Shown piece by piece: positions 16,028-23,409 of a stretch of 28,274 bases of DNA. Origin of the DNA: Clostridia bacterium (GTDB lineage: Bacteria > Bacillota > Clostridia > Oscillospirales > UBA644); the NCBI GenBank assembly GCA_014872655.1, contig WHHJ01000022.1, positions 1-28,274 on the forward strand, given 5' to 3'. The notes beneath the pieces are model-generated. The model was not told where the DNA came from. It ran no database searches and saw only the letters and a program-made list of their open reading frames with translations. How positions within the stretch are numbered: the first letter of the stretch is position 1; each line of letters starts with the position of its first letter. The position numbers were made by a program, and so were the translations under genes.

Positions 16028-16990
16028 ATGGAATGTCCGGAACGTACCGTTAAATTATCAGAATTGGTAAAAAAAATGAAGTTAGAAATTATATATGTTC
16101 CGGGAGAGGGCGGAATAGACGATTGTGAAAATATTCGAATCGGCACCTCCGATATCAATCGCCCGGGATTAGCGTTGACCGGATTTCTTGATTATTTTGA
16201 GCATAATCGAATTCAACTTTTGGGAAATGCTGAATATAAATATCTTGAGGGTCAGAGTGAGGCTGCCCGCAAGCAGCGTATAGAAACACTGTTTTCTCTA
16301 AAGGTTCCATGCGTGATCATTACTCATGGATTACCGGTATTTCCTGAAATTGTAGAAGCTGCTAAAAAGTATAAAACGCCGGTTCTTGCAACAGCGAGAA
16401 CAGCCTCTAATTTAACATCGGCATTAATCAGCTTGTTAAGTGTTGAGTTGGCTCCGCAAATTACGCGCCACGGTGTTTTGGTTGAAGTTTACGGCGAAGG
16501 TATTCTAATGTTGGGAGAGAGTGGGGTCGGAAAGAGTGAGGCTGCGATTGAGTTATTAAAGCGTGGTCACCGCTTGGTTGCCGATGATGCCGTGGAGATC
16601 AAGCGCGTTTCAGATCGTACGTTAGTAGGTACATCGCCGGAAGTGATTCGGTATTTAATAGAACTGCGCGGAATTGGTATTGTTGATGTTCGTCGGATTT
16701 TTGGTATGGGCGCCGTAAAAGAGACCGAAAATATCAATTTGGTCATCCAGTTGGAAGCTTGGAAAAAAGATAAACAATACGATCGGCTGGGATTGGAGCA
16801 TGAAACGTACGAGTTGCTGGGATTAAATATCCCAACTGTGACTATTCCGGTTAAGCCGGGAAGAAATCTTGCTGTGATTATTGAAGTTGCTGCAATGAAC
16901 AGTCGGTTAAAGCGGTTAGGGTATAATGCAGCAGAAGAGTTGAATCGGCGCATGGAAAAAAATATGGGGATCGGGCTTTTAGGAAATTGA
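16028..16990 (+). CDS. hprK: HPr kinase/phosphorylase
   Basis: HprK phosphorylates HPr on Ser46 when glycolytic metabolites are high and removes the phosphate when they are low, driving carbon catabolite control with CcpA. The 320-residue length is usual. Seen are the N-terminal domain, the conserved TRHG (His148), the Walker A motif GESGVGKS (163-170), the VADDAVEI region, and the family signature RGIGIVDVRRIFG. A strong AGGAGG precedes the ATG. It heads an operon with murB, whiA and dnaE, a common Clostridia order. No ptsH gene is in the window. Confidence 0.97.
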   Translation: MECPERTVKLSELVKKMKLEIIYVPGEGGIDDCENIRIGTSDINRPGLALTGFLDYFEHNRIQLLGNAEYKYLEGQSEAARKQRIETLFSLKVPCVIITHGLPVFPEIVEAAKKYKTPVLATARTASNLTSALISLLSVELAPQITRHGVLVEVYGEGILMLGESGVGKSEAAIELLKRGHRLVADDAVEIKRVSDRTLVGTSPEVIRYLIELRGIGIVDVRRIFGMGAVKETENINLVIQLEAWKKDKQYDRLGLEHETYELLGLNIPTVTIPVKPGRNLAVIIEVAAMNSRLKRLGYNAAEELNRRMEKNMGIGLLGN

Positions 16991-17009
16991 TAGGAAGGGG
17001 TTCCTGCCA

Positions 17010-17897
17010 TTGGATCAGTTAGGTGAGATTCTAACTCAAAATCATATCGAATATAAGCAACAGGTCGCAATGAAAACATGTACGACTTTTCAGATTGGCG
17101 GCCCTGCAGATTGGGTGGTATATCCTCAATCCACTACACAGGCAGCCAAATTGGTTGAAATTTTAAATCAAAACCGCATTCCTTGGCTTGTCATGGGCAA
17201 CGGGTCCAATTTGCTTGTTAATGATGACGGCATCCGCGGAGTTGTAATTAAAACGGATCGGATGAACAATATTGTTCTTTCTGATAATCAGATGACGGTT
17301 GGCGCAGGGTGTCTGAATGTAACGGCTGCTAATGCCGCGTTGAAAGCCGGCTTGAGCGGGCTGGAATTTGCACATGGAATCCCGGGCAGTATTGGCGGAG
17401 CTGTCTATATGAATGCCGGTGCCTATGGTTCTCAATTTTCGGATATTGTGATAACGACGACATATATCGATTCGAATGGCAAAGTTCAAATCAAAGATCT
17501 TGCCGCACATGAATTTGGATATCGTCACAGTTCATTTACAGATAAAAACATTATTTGCGAAACCTGTTTGCATTTGGCTCCGGGAAATCCGGATCAGATT
17601 CGTGCAAAAATGCAGGATTTGATGCAACGCAGACGGGATCGCCAGCCTTTGACATATCCCAGTGCAGGCAGTGTTTTTAAACGCCCGGAGGGACATTATG
17701 CCGGGCAGTTGATTGAAGAGTGCGGTTTAAAAGGGTTAACGGTGGGCGGCGCTCAGGTCAGCCCCAAACATGCCGGGTTTATTGTTAATACAGGGAATGC
17801 AACGGCAAAAGATGTTCAAACGTTGATCGGTCGTATCCAGGATGAAGTATATCAGAAATTTGGCGTAAAATTGGAAATAGAGGTTAAAATGGTGTAA
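17010..17897 (+). CDS. murB: UDP-N-acetylenolpyruvoylglucosamine reductase
   Basis: MurB is the FAD- and NADPH-dependent reductase that completes UDP-N-acetylmuramic acid synthesis for peptidoglycan. The 295-residue protein is of the shorter Gram-positive type. Motifs in order: TTFQIGGPADW, GNGSNLLV, the FAD-binding GIPGSIGGAVYMNAGAYG, YRHSSF, RRDRQPL with the catalytic serine in PSAGSVFKRP, and a C-terminal catalytic glutamate region. The start is TTG (17010) with GGAAGGGG nine bases upstream; no ATG fits the family N terminus. It lies 19 bases after hprK and two bases before whiA. Confidence 0.96.
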   Translation: MDQLGEILTQNHIEYKQQVAMKTCTTFQIGGPADWVVYPQSTTQAAKLVEILNQNRIPWLVMGNGSNLLVNDDGIRGVVIKTDRMNNIVLSDNQMTVGAGCLNVTAANAALKAGLSGLEFAHGIPGSIGGAVYMNAGAYGSQFSDIVITTTYIDSNGKVQIKDLAAHEFGYRHSSFTDKNIICETCLHLAPGNPDQIRAKMQDLMQRRRDRQPLTYPSAGSVFKRPEGHYAGQLIEECGLKGLTVGGAQVSPKHAGFIVNTGNATAKDVQTLIGRIQDEVYQKFGVKLEIEVKMV

Positions 17898-17899
17898 AG

Positions 17900-18796
17900 A
17901 TGTCTTATTCGTATCAGGTGAAAAAGTCGTTGATTGCGGAGAAAAAGCATTTTTGTTGCCAAAAGGCTGAACTTTACGGTTTTTTATGCTTTTGTAACAC
18001 TTTTACCCAACAGAAAATTCGGATCGTGCTGGAGCATAAGTCTATTTTAGATTATTTCATAGCCCAAATACAAAAAATTTGTCAGATTCGTTTGTCGGAA
18101 GAAGAAATCAGAATTTCCGGCTGCCGGCAGATTAAATATCAGTTAGATTTGGTAGATCCGATATTGTTGGACAAGCTGCGAACTGTGTTAGGTTATCAGC
18201 AGTGGGATCAGATTGATACCGCGATCTTAGAATCTGATTGTTGCCGTGGTTCTTTTGTGCGGGGAGCTTTTATTGCAAGCGGTTTTTTGTCGGACCCTGC
18301 AAAAAACTATAGTTTAGAATTGGTTTTGCCACGGCCGGAATATGAAACTGTGATGGTGTCGTTGTTTGAATCGGTTGGGATCCATGGTCGTGTAAGCATT
18401 CGTAAAAACAGCCCGGTTGTTTATTTGAAAAATACGGATGATATTAAAAATTTTTTAACGTGGATTGGCGCAAAGGAATTTGTTTTTGACTATATCCATG
18501 CAGAGATTGAAAAGAATATTCGCAATGAGATCAATCGGGTCATGAATTGCGAAAACGCAAATATGAATAAAATGATTTTGGCGTCGGAGCGGCAGGCAAT
18601 GGCGATCCAAAAACTAAAAGACAGAGGTTTTGTCGGGTTGGATCCTTCTTTGGTAGAGATTGCACAGGCTCGATTATTACATCGGGATTACAGCCTCGAA
18701 CAATTAGGCCAATCTTTAAAAAAACCATTGTCAAAATCCGGGGTATCTCATCGTTTGAAAAAGATTATGGAATTAGCAGAAAGGTTAGACAAATAA
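17900..18796 (+). CDS. whiA: DNA-binding protein WhiA
   Basis: WhiA is a conserved Gram-positive DNA-binding protein linked to sporulation in Streptomyces and to cell division and chromosome segregation in Bacillus. The 298 residues show the N-terminal degenerate LAGLIDADG-like domain (FVRGAFIASGFLSDPAKNY) and a C-terminal helix-turn-helix (YSLEQLGQSLKKPLSKSGVSHRLKKI). The start sits two bases after the murB stop with no near Shine-Dalgarno (GAGG lies 16 bases upstream), so translational coupling to murB is likely. In many Firmicutes rapZ and yvcK lie between murB and whiA; both are missing here. dnaE follows closely. Confidence 0.94.
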   Translation: MSYSYQVKKSLIAEKKHFCCQKAELYGFLCFCNTFTQQKIRIVLEHKSILDYFIAQIQKICQIRLSEEEIRISGCRQIKYQLDLVDPILLDKLRTVLGYQQWDQIDTAILESDCCRGSFVRGAFIASGFLSDPAKNYSLELVLPRPEYETVMVSLFESVGIHGRVSIRKNSPVVYLKNTDDIKNFLTWIGAKEFVFDYIHAEIEKNIRNEINRVMNCENANMNKMILASERQAMAIQKLKDRGFVGLDPSLVEIAQARLLHRDYSLEQLGQSLKKPLSKSGVSHRLKKIMELAERLDK

Positions 18797-18808
18797 TCGG
18801 AGGGAAAA

Positions 18809-21800
18809 ATGGCATTTGTACATTTGCATGTGCATTCACAATATAGTTTGTTGGACGGCGCTTGCCATGTTGGAGAAAAGCATGACCGGTTAATGGAAAC
18901 ATTAAAGGAGTTAGGACAAGATTCTATCGCCATAACCGATCATGGCAATATGTATGCAACAATCAAGTTTTATAAATCTGCAAAGGCGAATGGAATCAAA
19001 CCGATTATCGGTTGTGAGGTTTATACTGCCGCGCGGACAAGATTTGATAAAGTAAAAGAATATGATTCTTCTTATGGGCACCTTGTTTTGTTGTGTGAGA
19101 ATAATACTGGGTATCAAAATCTGATCAAAATGGTTTCCCTAAGTAATATTGAAGGATTTTATTATAAGCCGCGTGTGGACATGGAGTTGCTGGAAAAGTA
19201 TCATGAGGGGCTGATTTGTCTTTCGGCATGTCTTGCGGGAGATGTTCCACAAAAAATTCTTGCAGGCGATTACGAGGGTGCTAAAAATCTTGCGCTCTGG
19301 TACGAAAAAACGTTTGGAAAAGGGAATTATTATCTGGAAGTACAGGATCACGGCATTGAGGAACAAAAACAGGTTATAGACGGAATTGTCCGTATCTCTC
19401 AAGAGACAGGGATCCCGATGGTGGCTACGAATGACGCGCATTATTTGCGTAAGAAAGATGCAAAAGCCCAAAAGGTTCTGGTTTATGTTCAGATTAAAAA
19501 GACGATCAGTGAAGAGTCTGGAATGGGATTTGATACCGATGAGTTTTATTTAAAATCCGAAGAGGAAATGCGAGATCTGTTTGAATATTTACCCGAGGCG
19601 TGTGATAATACCGTCAAGATTGCGCAAAGATGCAATGTGACTTTTCAGAATCTGGATGATCCCGCACATAAAGTTTATCATTTGCCGGATTTCAAGTTGC
19701 CGGACGGCAAAGATCATTTTGAATATTTAAAAGAATTGGCTTATGAAGGTTTCCGGGAGCGGTACCCCAATCCGACACAGGAATTGTATGAACGAATTGA
19801 GTATGAACTGGATGTCATACATCGGATGGGATTTGTGGATTACTTTTTGATTGTCAGTGATTATGTCCGTTTTGCAAAACGGTCCGGAATTCCTGTTGGA
19901 CCGGGAAGAGGTTCCGGTGCAGGTAGTATCGTGGCATATTGTATTCAGATTACCAATATTGAACCGATAAAATATAACTTGCTGTTTGAGCGGTTTTTAA
20001 ATCCGGAACGTGTATCCATGCCGGACTTTGACGTCGACTTTTGTGTAGATCGGCGTCAGGAAATTGTGGACTATGTAATCGGCAAATACGGCGCGGAGAG
20101 TGTAGCTCAGATCGTTACATTTGGAACGATGAAAGCCAAAATGGCAGTAAAAGACGTTGCTCGTGTTTTGGAGTTTACGCCGCAGGAGGCCAATGAAATT
20201 GCAAAAATGCTGCAAGATAAACTGTCGATTATGGAATCGGTGGAATTGGTCCCGGAATTGCATGCTTTATATGAATCGGACGCTCGAATTCGCGAATTGA
20301 TCGATATGTCCGCCAGTCTTGAAAATTCTCCGCGGCATACGTCTGTCCATGCTTGTGGTGTCGTTATTACCGGTGGTCCGGTATCGGATTATGTGCCGCT
20401 TGCGGTACAGGATGATATGCCGGTGACGCAGTATGATATGGTCATTGACGAGGAGCTCGGTCTGCTGAAGATGGACTTTTTAGGACTTCGAAACCTTACG
20501 GTAATTGAAGACGCTTGTCGTCAGATTCGAAAAAAGCAGCCAGATTTTAAAATTGAAAATGTTGATATGGATGATCCTGCGGTTTACGAAATGTTGTCGT
20601 TGGGTCAGACAGACGGTGTTTTTCAGCTGGAGTCAGGCGGAATGAAGAATACGCTGATTCAGTTAAAGCCGAAGAATATTGAAGATATCACCGCTGTTAT
20701 TTCGTTATATCGACCCGGGCCCATGGATTCTATTCCGGTATACATCAACAATAGTTATCATCCGGAATCGGTTCATTATAAAGATCCTCAGCTGAAAAGC
20801 ATTTTGGAGGTTACGCACGGGTGTCTGGTTTATCAAGAGCAGGTCATGCAGGTAGTCCGGAAATTGGCCGGCTACTCATTCGGTCGTGCAGATATCGTTC
20901 GCCGAGCGATGGGTAAGAAAAAAATGGACGTCATGGAAAAGGAACGGGAATATTTCATCAACGGTAAATTTGATGAAAACGGGAAGATGGAATTGCCCGG
21001 TGCTGTTCGCAACGGCGTCCCCAAAGAAGTTGCAAACGATATCTTTGATGAAATGGTTGAGTTTGCAAAATATGCGTTTAACAAATCTCATGCGGTAGCG
21101 TATGCGTTTGTAACATATTATACGGCATATCTGAAATGTCACTACATGAAAGAGTATATGTCCGCGTTGTTGACCAGTGTTTTAGATAAAACGGATAAAA
21201 TGGTGGTCTACATCAACGAGGCGCAAAAGCAGGGTGTACAGGTGCTGGCTCCGCATATTAACGAAAGTGACGTCTATTTTTCTGTAAGCGGAGAGAATAT
21301 TCGTTTTGGCCTGACCGCGGTAAAAAATGTGGGTGACGCAGTTTCGCATGATATTATCAAAGAGCGCGAAGCAAATGGGCCGTTTAAGAGCTTTTATGAT
21401 TTCTTAAAGCGAATGATGCGAGACTATGAAATTGATTCGCGTACTGTAGAAAGTCTGATTTACAGCGGTGCATTTGACTGTTTTGGCCAAAATCGTCACC
21501 AGTTGATTTTAGCCTATCCGGATATCAAAACAACTTTGCAGGCAAGTTTAAAAGAAGAGCAAAGCGGTCAATTAAGTTTGTTCGGAGATGCGGAAGAATC
21601 TGCGGACGAGATGGTAGAATATGTATATCCGAACGTTTTAGAATACTCTAAAAAAGAGCTGCTGAAATTGGAGAAAAACGTAACCGGTTTATATTTGTCT
21701 GACCATCCAATGAAAGAATATGTCGATTTAGTTGAGGCCTATGGCACTCAAACATTGGCACAGTTGTTGGCAGAGGATAGTGAGTATAAAAATAATTCTA

Positions 21801-22360
21801 AAGTAGAAGTTATGGGTATCCTGACAAAGGTTACCAAAAAAATGACTCGAAACAAAACCATGATGGCGATTCTGTCTTTACAAGATTTAACCGGAACGAT
21901 TGATGTTTTGCTTTTTGCAAGGGCTTATGAGAAGTATTCTTCTCTGTTAGAAGAGGATCGGGTTGTGATTGTGAAGGGCCGGCTGAATATTGAAGCCGAA
22001 GATAACAGCGCGGACGATCAACAGTCGGATGCCAGTGAAACTGCAAAGATCATTTGCAGCGAAATTGAATTGGTTGAAAAAGGGCAGGGAAAAGAAGAAG
22101 TAACGTCGGATGCGGAAATTGAACCGGAAAAACATTACGCGATGCTGATTACGTTTGAATCCGAAAATAAGTATCTGTTAGACGAATGTATGCAAATTCT
22201 TCGGTCCAGTTCGGGGGATAGTTCTGTATATTTTCACTTTGTGGAGAAGGGACGAAAAGCCCGGTATCAGCAAAAGGTGTCAATCAATCCAACGTTGCTC
22301 AAAGAGTTGTATCGTATCATGGGCAAACAAAATATTTTGGTAAAAGAAGTTGCCGTATAA
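18809..22360 (+). CDS. dnaE: DNA polymerase III alpha subunit (DnaE)
   Basis: DnaE is a replicative-type C-family DNA polymerase; in Firmicutes it works beside PolC, extending RNA primers. The 1183-residue protein is full length. Domains in order: PHP (HLHVHSQYSLLDGA, ITDHGN, NDAHYL, metal-binding residues kept), the polymerase core with catalytic PDFDVDF and KMDFLGLRNL, the helix-hairpin-helix/thumb region, an OB-fold near residues 1010-1080 (VMGILTKV) and the C-terminal domain. No DnaQ-like exonuclease domain is present, so it is DnaE rather than PolC. GGAGGG precedes the ATG. It is placed after whiA in the hprK operon; pfkA, a frequent neighbour in Clostridia, is absent. Confidence 0.97.
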   Translation: MAFVHLHVHSQYSLLDGACHVGEKHDRLMETLKELGQDSIAITDHGNMYATIKFYKSAKANGIKPIIGCEVYTAARTRFDKVKEYDSSYGHLVLLCENNTGYQNLIKMVSLSNIEGFYYKPRVDMELLEKYHEGLICLSACLAGDVPQKILAGDYEGAKNLALWYEKTFGKGNYYLEVQDHGIEEQKQVIDGIVRISQETGIPMVATNDAHYLRKKDAKAQKVLVYVQIKKTISEESGMGFDTDEFYLKSEEEMRDLFEYLPEACDNTVKIAQRCNVTFQNLDDPAHKVYHLPDFKLPDGKDHFEYLKELAYEGFRERYPNPTQELYERIEYELDVIHRMGFVDYFLIVSDYVRFAKRSGIPVGPGRGSGAGSIVAYCIQITNIEPIKYNLLFERFLNPERVSMPDFDVDFCVDRRQEIVDYVIGKYGAESVAQIVTFGTMKAKMAVKDVARVLEFTPQEANEIAKMLQDKLSIMESVELVPELHALYESDARIRELIDMSASLENSPRHTSVHACGVVITGGPVSDYVPLAVQDDMPVTQYDMVIDEELGLLKMDFLGLRNLTVIEDACRQIRKKQPDFKIENVDMDDPAVYEMLSLGQTDGVFQLESGGMKNTLIQLKPKNIEDITAVISLYRPGPMDSIPVYINNSYHPESVHYKDPQLKSILEVTHGCLVYQEQVMQVVRKLAGYSFGRADIVRRAMGKKKMDVMEKEREYFINGKFDENGKMELPGAVRNGVPKEVANDIFDEMVEFAKYAFNKSHAVAYAFVTYYTAYLKCHYMKEYMSALLTSVLDKTDKMVVYINEAQKQGVQVLAPHINESDVYFSVSGENIRFGLTAVKNVGDAVSHDIIKEREANGPFKSFYDFLKRMMRDYEIDSRTVESLIYSGAFDCFGQNRHQLILAYPDIKTTLQASLKEEQSGQLSLFGDAEESADEMVEYVYPNVLEYSKKELLKLEKNVTGLYLSDHPMKEYVDLVEAYGTQTLAQLLAEDSEYKNNSKVEVMGILTKVTKKMTRNKTMMAILSLQDLTGTIDVLLFARAYEKYSSLLEEDRVVIVKGRLNIEAEDNSADDQQSDASETAKIICSEIELVEKGQGKEEVTSDAEIEPEKHYAMLITFESENKYLLDECMQILRSSSGDSSVYFHFVEKGRKARYQQKVSINPTLLKELYRIMGKQNILVKEVAV

Positions 22361-22385
22361 TAAAAATCGGAGATGAATAAGGAAT

Positions 22386-22859
22386 ATGGCAGAGCAAAAA
22401 ACCAATGCAATGCGAATATTAGATCGGGCCCACGTAGCCTACGAAAGTCTTGAATATGCGCACGGAAAGGATGCAGTAGACGGCGTGACCGTGGCGTCCT
22501 TGGTGGGGCATCCGGTTGAAAATGTGTTTAAAACGTTAGTGACCCGGTCCGGGAAGGGGAACATCTATGTTTTTGTTGTCCCTGTGGATCATGAATTGGA
22601 TTTAAAGAAAGCAGCAGCTGCTGTTTCTGAAAAATCAATACAGATGATTCACGTTAATGAAATTCAGGGGTTAACAGGTTATATTCGGGGAGGCTGTTCG
22701 CCTGTCGGGATGAAAAAGCGATACCCGACGGTCTTTCATCAATCCATTCAAAATCTTTCTTATATCCTTGTTAGTGCTGGGCGTATCGGACAGCAAGTGA
22801 AATTGGCTCCAGAAGATCTTCTGCAAGTTACAGGCGGTATGATGGCGGATATTTGCTGA
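22386..22859 (+). CDS. ybaK: YbaK/EbsC-type Cys-tRNA(Pro) deacylase
   Basis: YbaK proteins hydrolyse Cys-tRNA(Pro) made in error by prolyl-tRNA synthetase. The 157 residues match the family along their length: a lysine in VFKTLV, the VVPVDHELDLKKAA strand-helix, and the signature GYIRGGCSPVGMKK. A TAAGGA site lies four bases before the ATG. It follows dnaE by 25 bases with no terminator between and ends at a hairpin about 100 bases on, so it is the last gene of the hprK operon. Family placement is firm; the exact tRNA preference is inferred from homologues. Confidence 0.93.
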   Translation: MAEQKTNAMRILDRAHVAYESLEYAHGKDAVDGVTVASLVGHPVENVFKTLVTRSGKGNIYVFVVPVDHELDLKKAAAAVSEKSIQMIHVNEIQGLTGYIRGGCSPVGMKKRYPTVFHQSIQNLSYILVSAGRIGQQVKLAPEDLLQVTGGMMADIC

Positions 22860-22954
22860 CAGCACGTCAGATTCTCGCAGAGTTATTTGTCTATACCTGC
22901 TTCGATTGTATTCGCAGATAAAAAGATGTTATGACCACGCAGTAAAGTTGTCAT

Positions 22955-22993
22955 AAACGGGCTCCGTTTTGAACGGAGTCCGTTTTACTTTTT
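22955..22993 (+). terminator. Intrinsic terminator after ybaK
   Basis: A stem of about 13 pairs (AACGGGCTCCGTT with AACGGAGTCCGTT, one G-T pair) with a three-base loop is followed by the T-rich TTTACTTTTT. It lies just before the csoR promoter. The 95 bases between ybaK and this hairpin hold nothing else I can name. Confidence 0.88.
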
Positions 22994-22997
22994 GCTC

Positions 22998-23026
22998 TTG
23001 ACAAATATTTCTGTTTATAGTATAAT
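22998..23026 (+). promoter_or_regulatory. Consensus sigma-A promoter of the copper operon
   Basis: TTGACA (22998-23003) and TATAAT (23021-23026) match both consensus hexamers exactly, with the ideal 17-base spacing. Such a strong promoter fits a repressed, inducible operon. Confidence 0.96.
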
Positions 23027-23036
23027 AAAAACAAAG

Positions 23037-23053
23037 ATACCCCCATGGGGTAT
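23037..23053 (+). promoter_or_regulatory. CsoR operator
   Basis: ATACCCC-CAT-GGGGTAT is an inverted repeat of the known CsoR operator type (TACCCC...GGGGTA). It starts 11 bases after the -10, covering the transcription start region, so bound CsoR should block initiation until Cu(I) binds. Confidence 0.92.
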
Positions 23054-23068
23054 ATTGGAGGTCTTGTA

Positions 23069-23398
23069 ATGAATCAGGAAAAAGATTGTAAATGCACCAA
23101 TCAAGGCAGTCCTTGCTGTCGTTATAAATCAACTCCGCGGGATGTGTCGGAAGTTCGTGCTTTTCAAAATCGTTTAAATCGTATGGCCGGGCAGCTAACC
23201 GGAATCGGAAAGATGTTGGAAGAGAATCGATATTGCGGAGATATTTTAATACAAGTTGCGGCTGTCCAAAGTGCACTGCAAGCATTTGGTCAGGCTGTTT
23301 TGCGTGAACATATGCGCACTTGTGTAGTAGAACAGGTACAAAAAGGGAATACTGAGATTATGGAAGAGTGTGCAGATTTGATTCGGAAATTGAAATAG
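23069..23398 (+). CDS. csoR: Copper-sensing transcriptional repressor CsoR
   Basis: CsoR represses copper genes and leaves DNA on binding Cu(I). The helical-bundle core is clear (NRLNRMAGQLTGIGKMLEE) with the Cys-His-Cys copper site: RYCGD, and HMRTC with His and Cys four apart. The start at ATG 23069 follows GGAGG; an earlier in-frame ATG at 23045 lies inside the operator with no ribosome binding site and is rejected. The 109-residue protein has an unusual N-terminal tail with four cysteines (CKC and CC within the first 20 residues), which might bind extra metal. It precedes copA by 11 bases in one operon under its own operator, so it is autoregulated. Confidence 0.95.
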   Translation: MNQEKDCKCTNQGSPCCRYKSTPRDVSEVRAFQNRLNRMAGQLTGIGKMLEENRYCGDILIQVAAVQSALQAFGQAVLREHMRTCVVEQVQKGNTEIMEECADLIRKLK

Positions 23399-23409
23399 GG
23401 GGCGATCCT

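Noticed and set aside
22860..22950. Small RNA or riboswitch between ybaK and csoR
   Set aside because: Only a short CTGAC/GTCAG inverted repeat and a repeated TCGCAGA-like word are visible; no promoter or known riboswitch core was found.
23045..23068. Earlier ATG for csoR
   Set aside because: It lies inside the CsoR operator, close to the predicted transcription start, with no ribosome binding site; ATG 23069 follows GGAGG.
23368..23409. Longer copA start at ATG 23368
   Set aside because: It would overlap csoR by 31 bases and adds residues not seen in CopA; GTG 23410 has a strong ribosome binding site and a family-typical N terminus.
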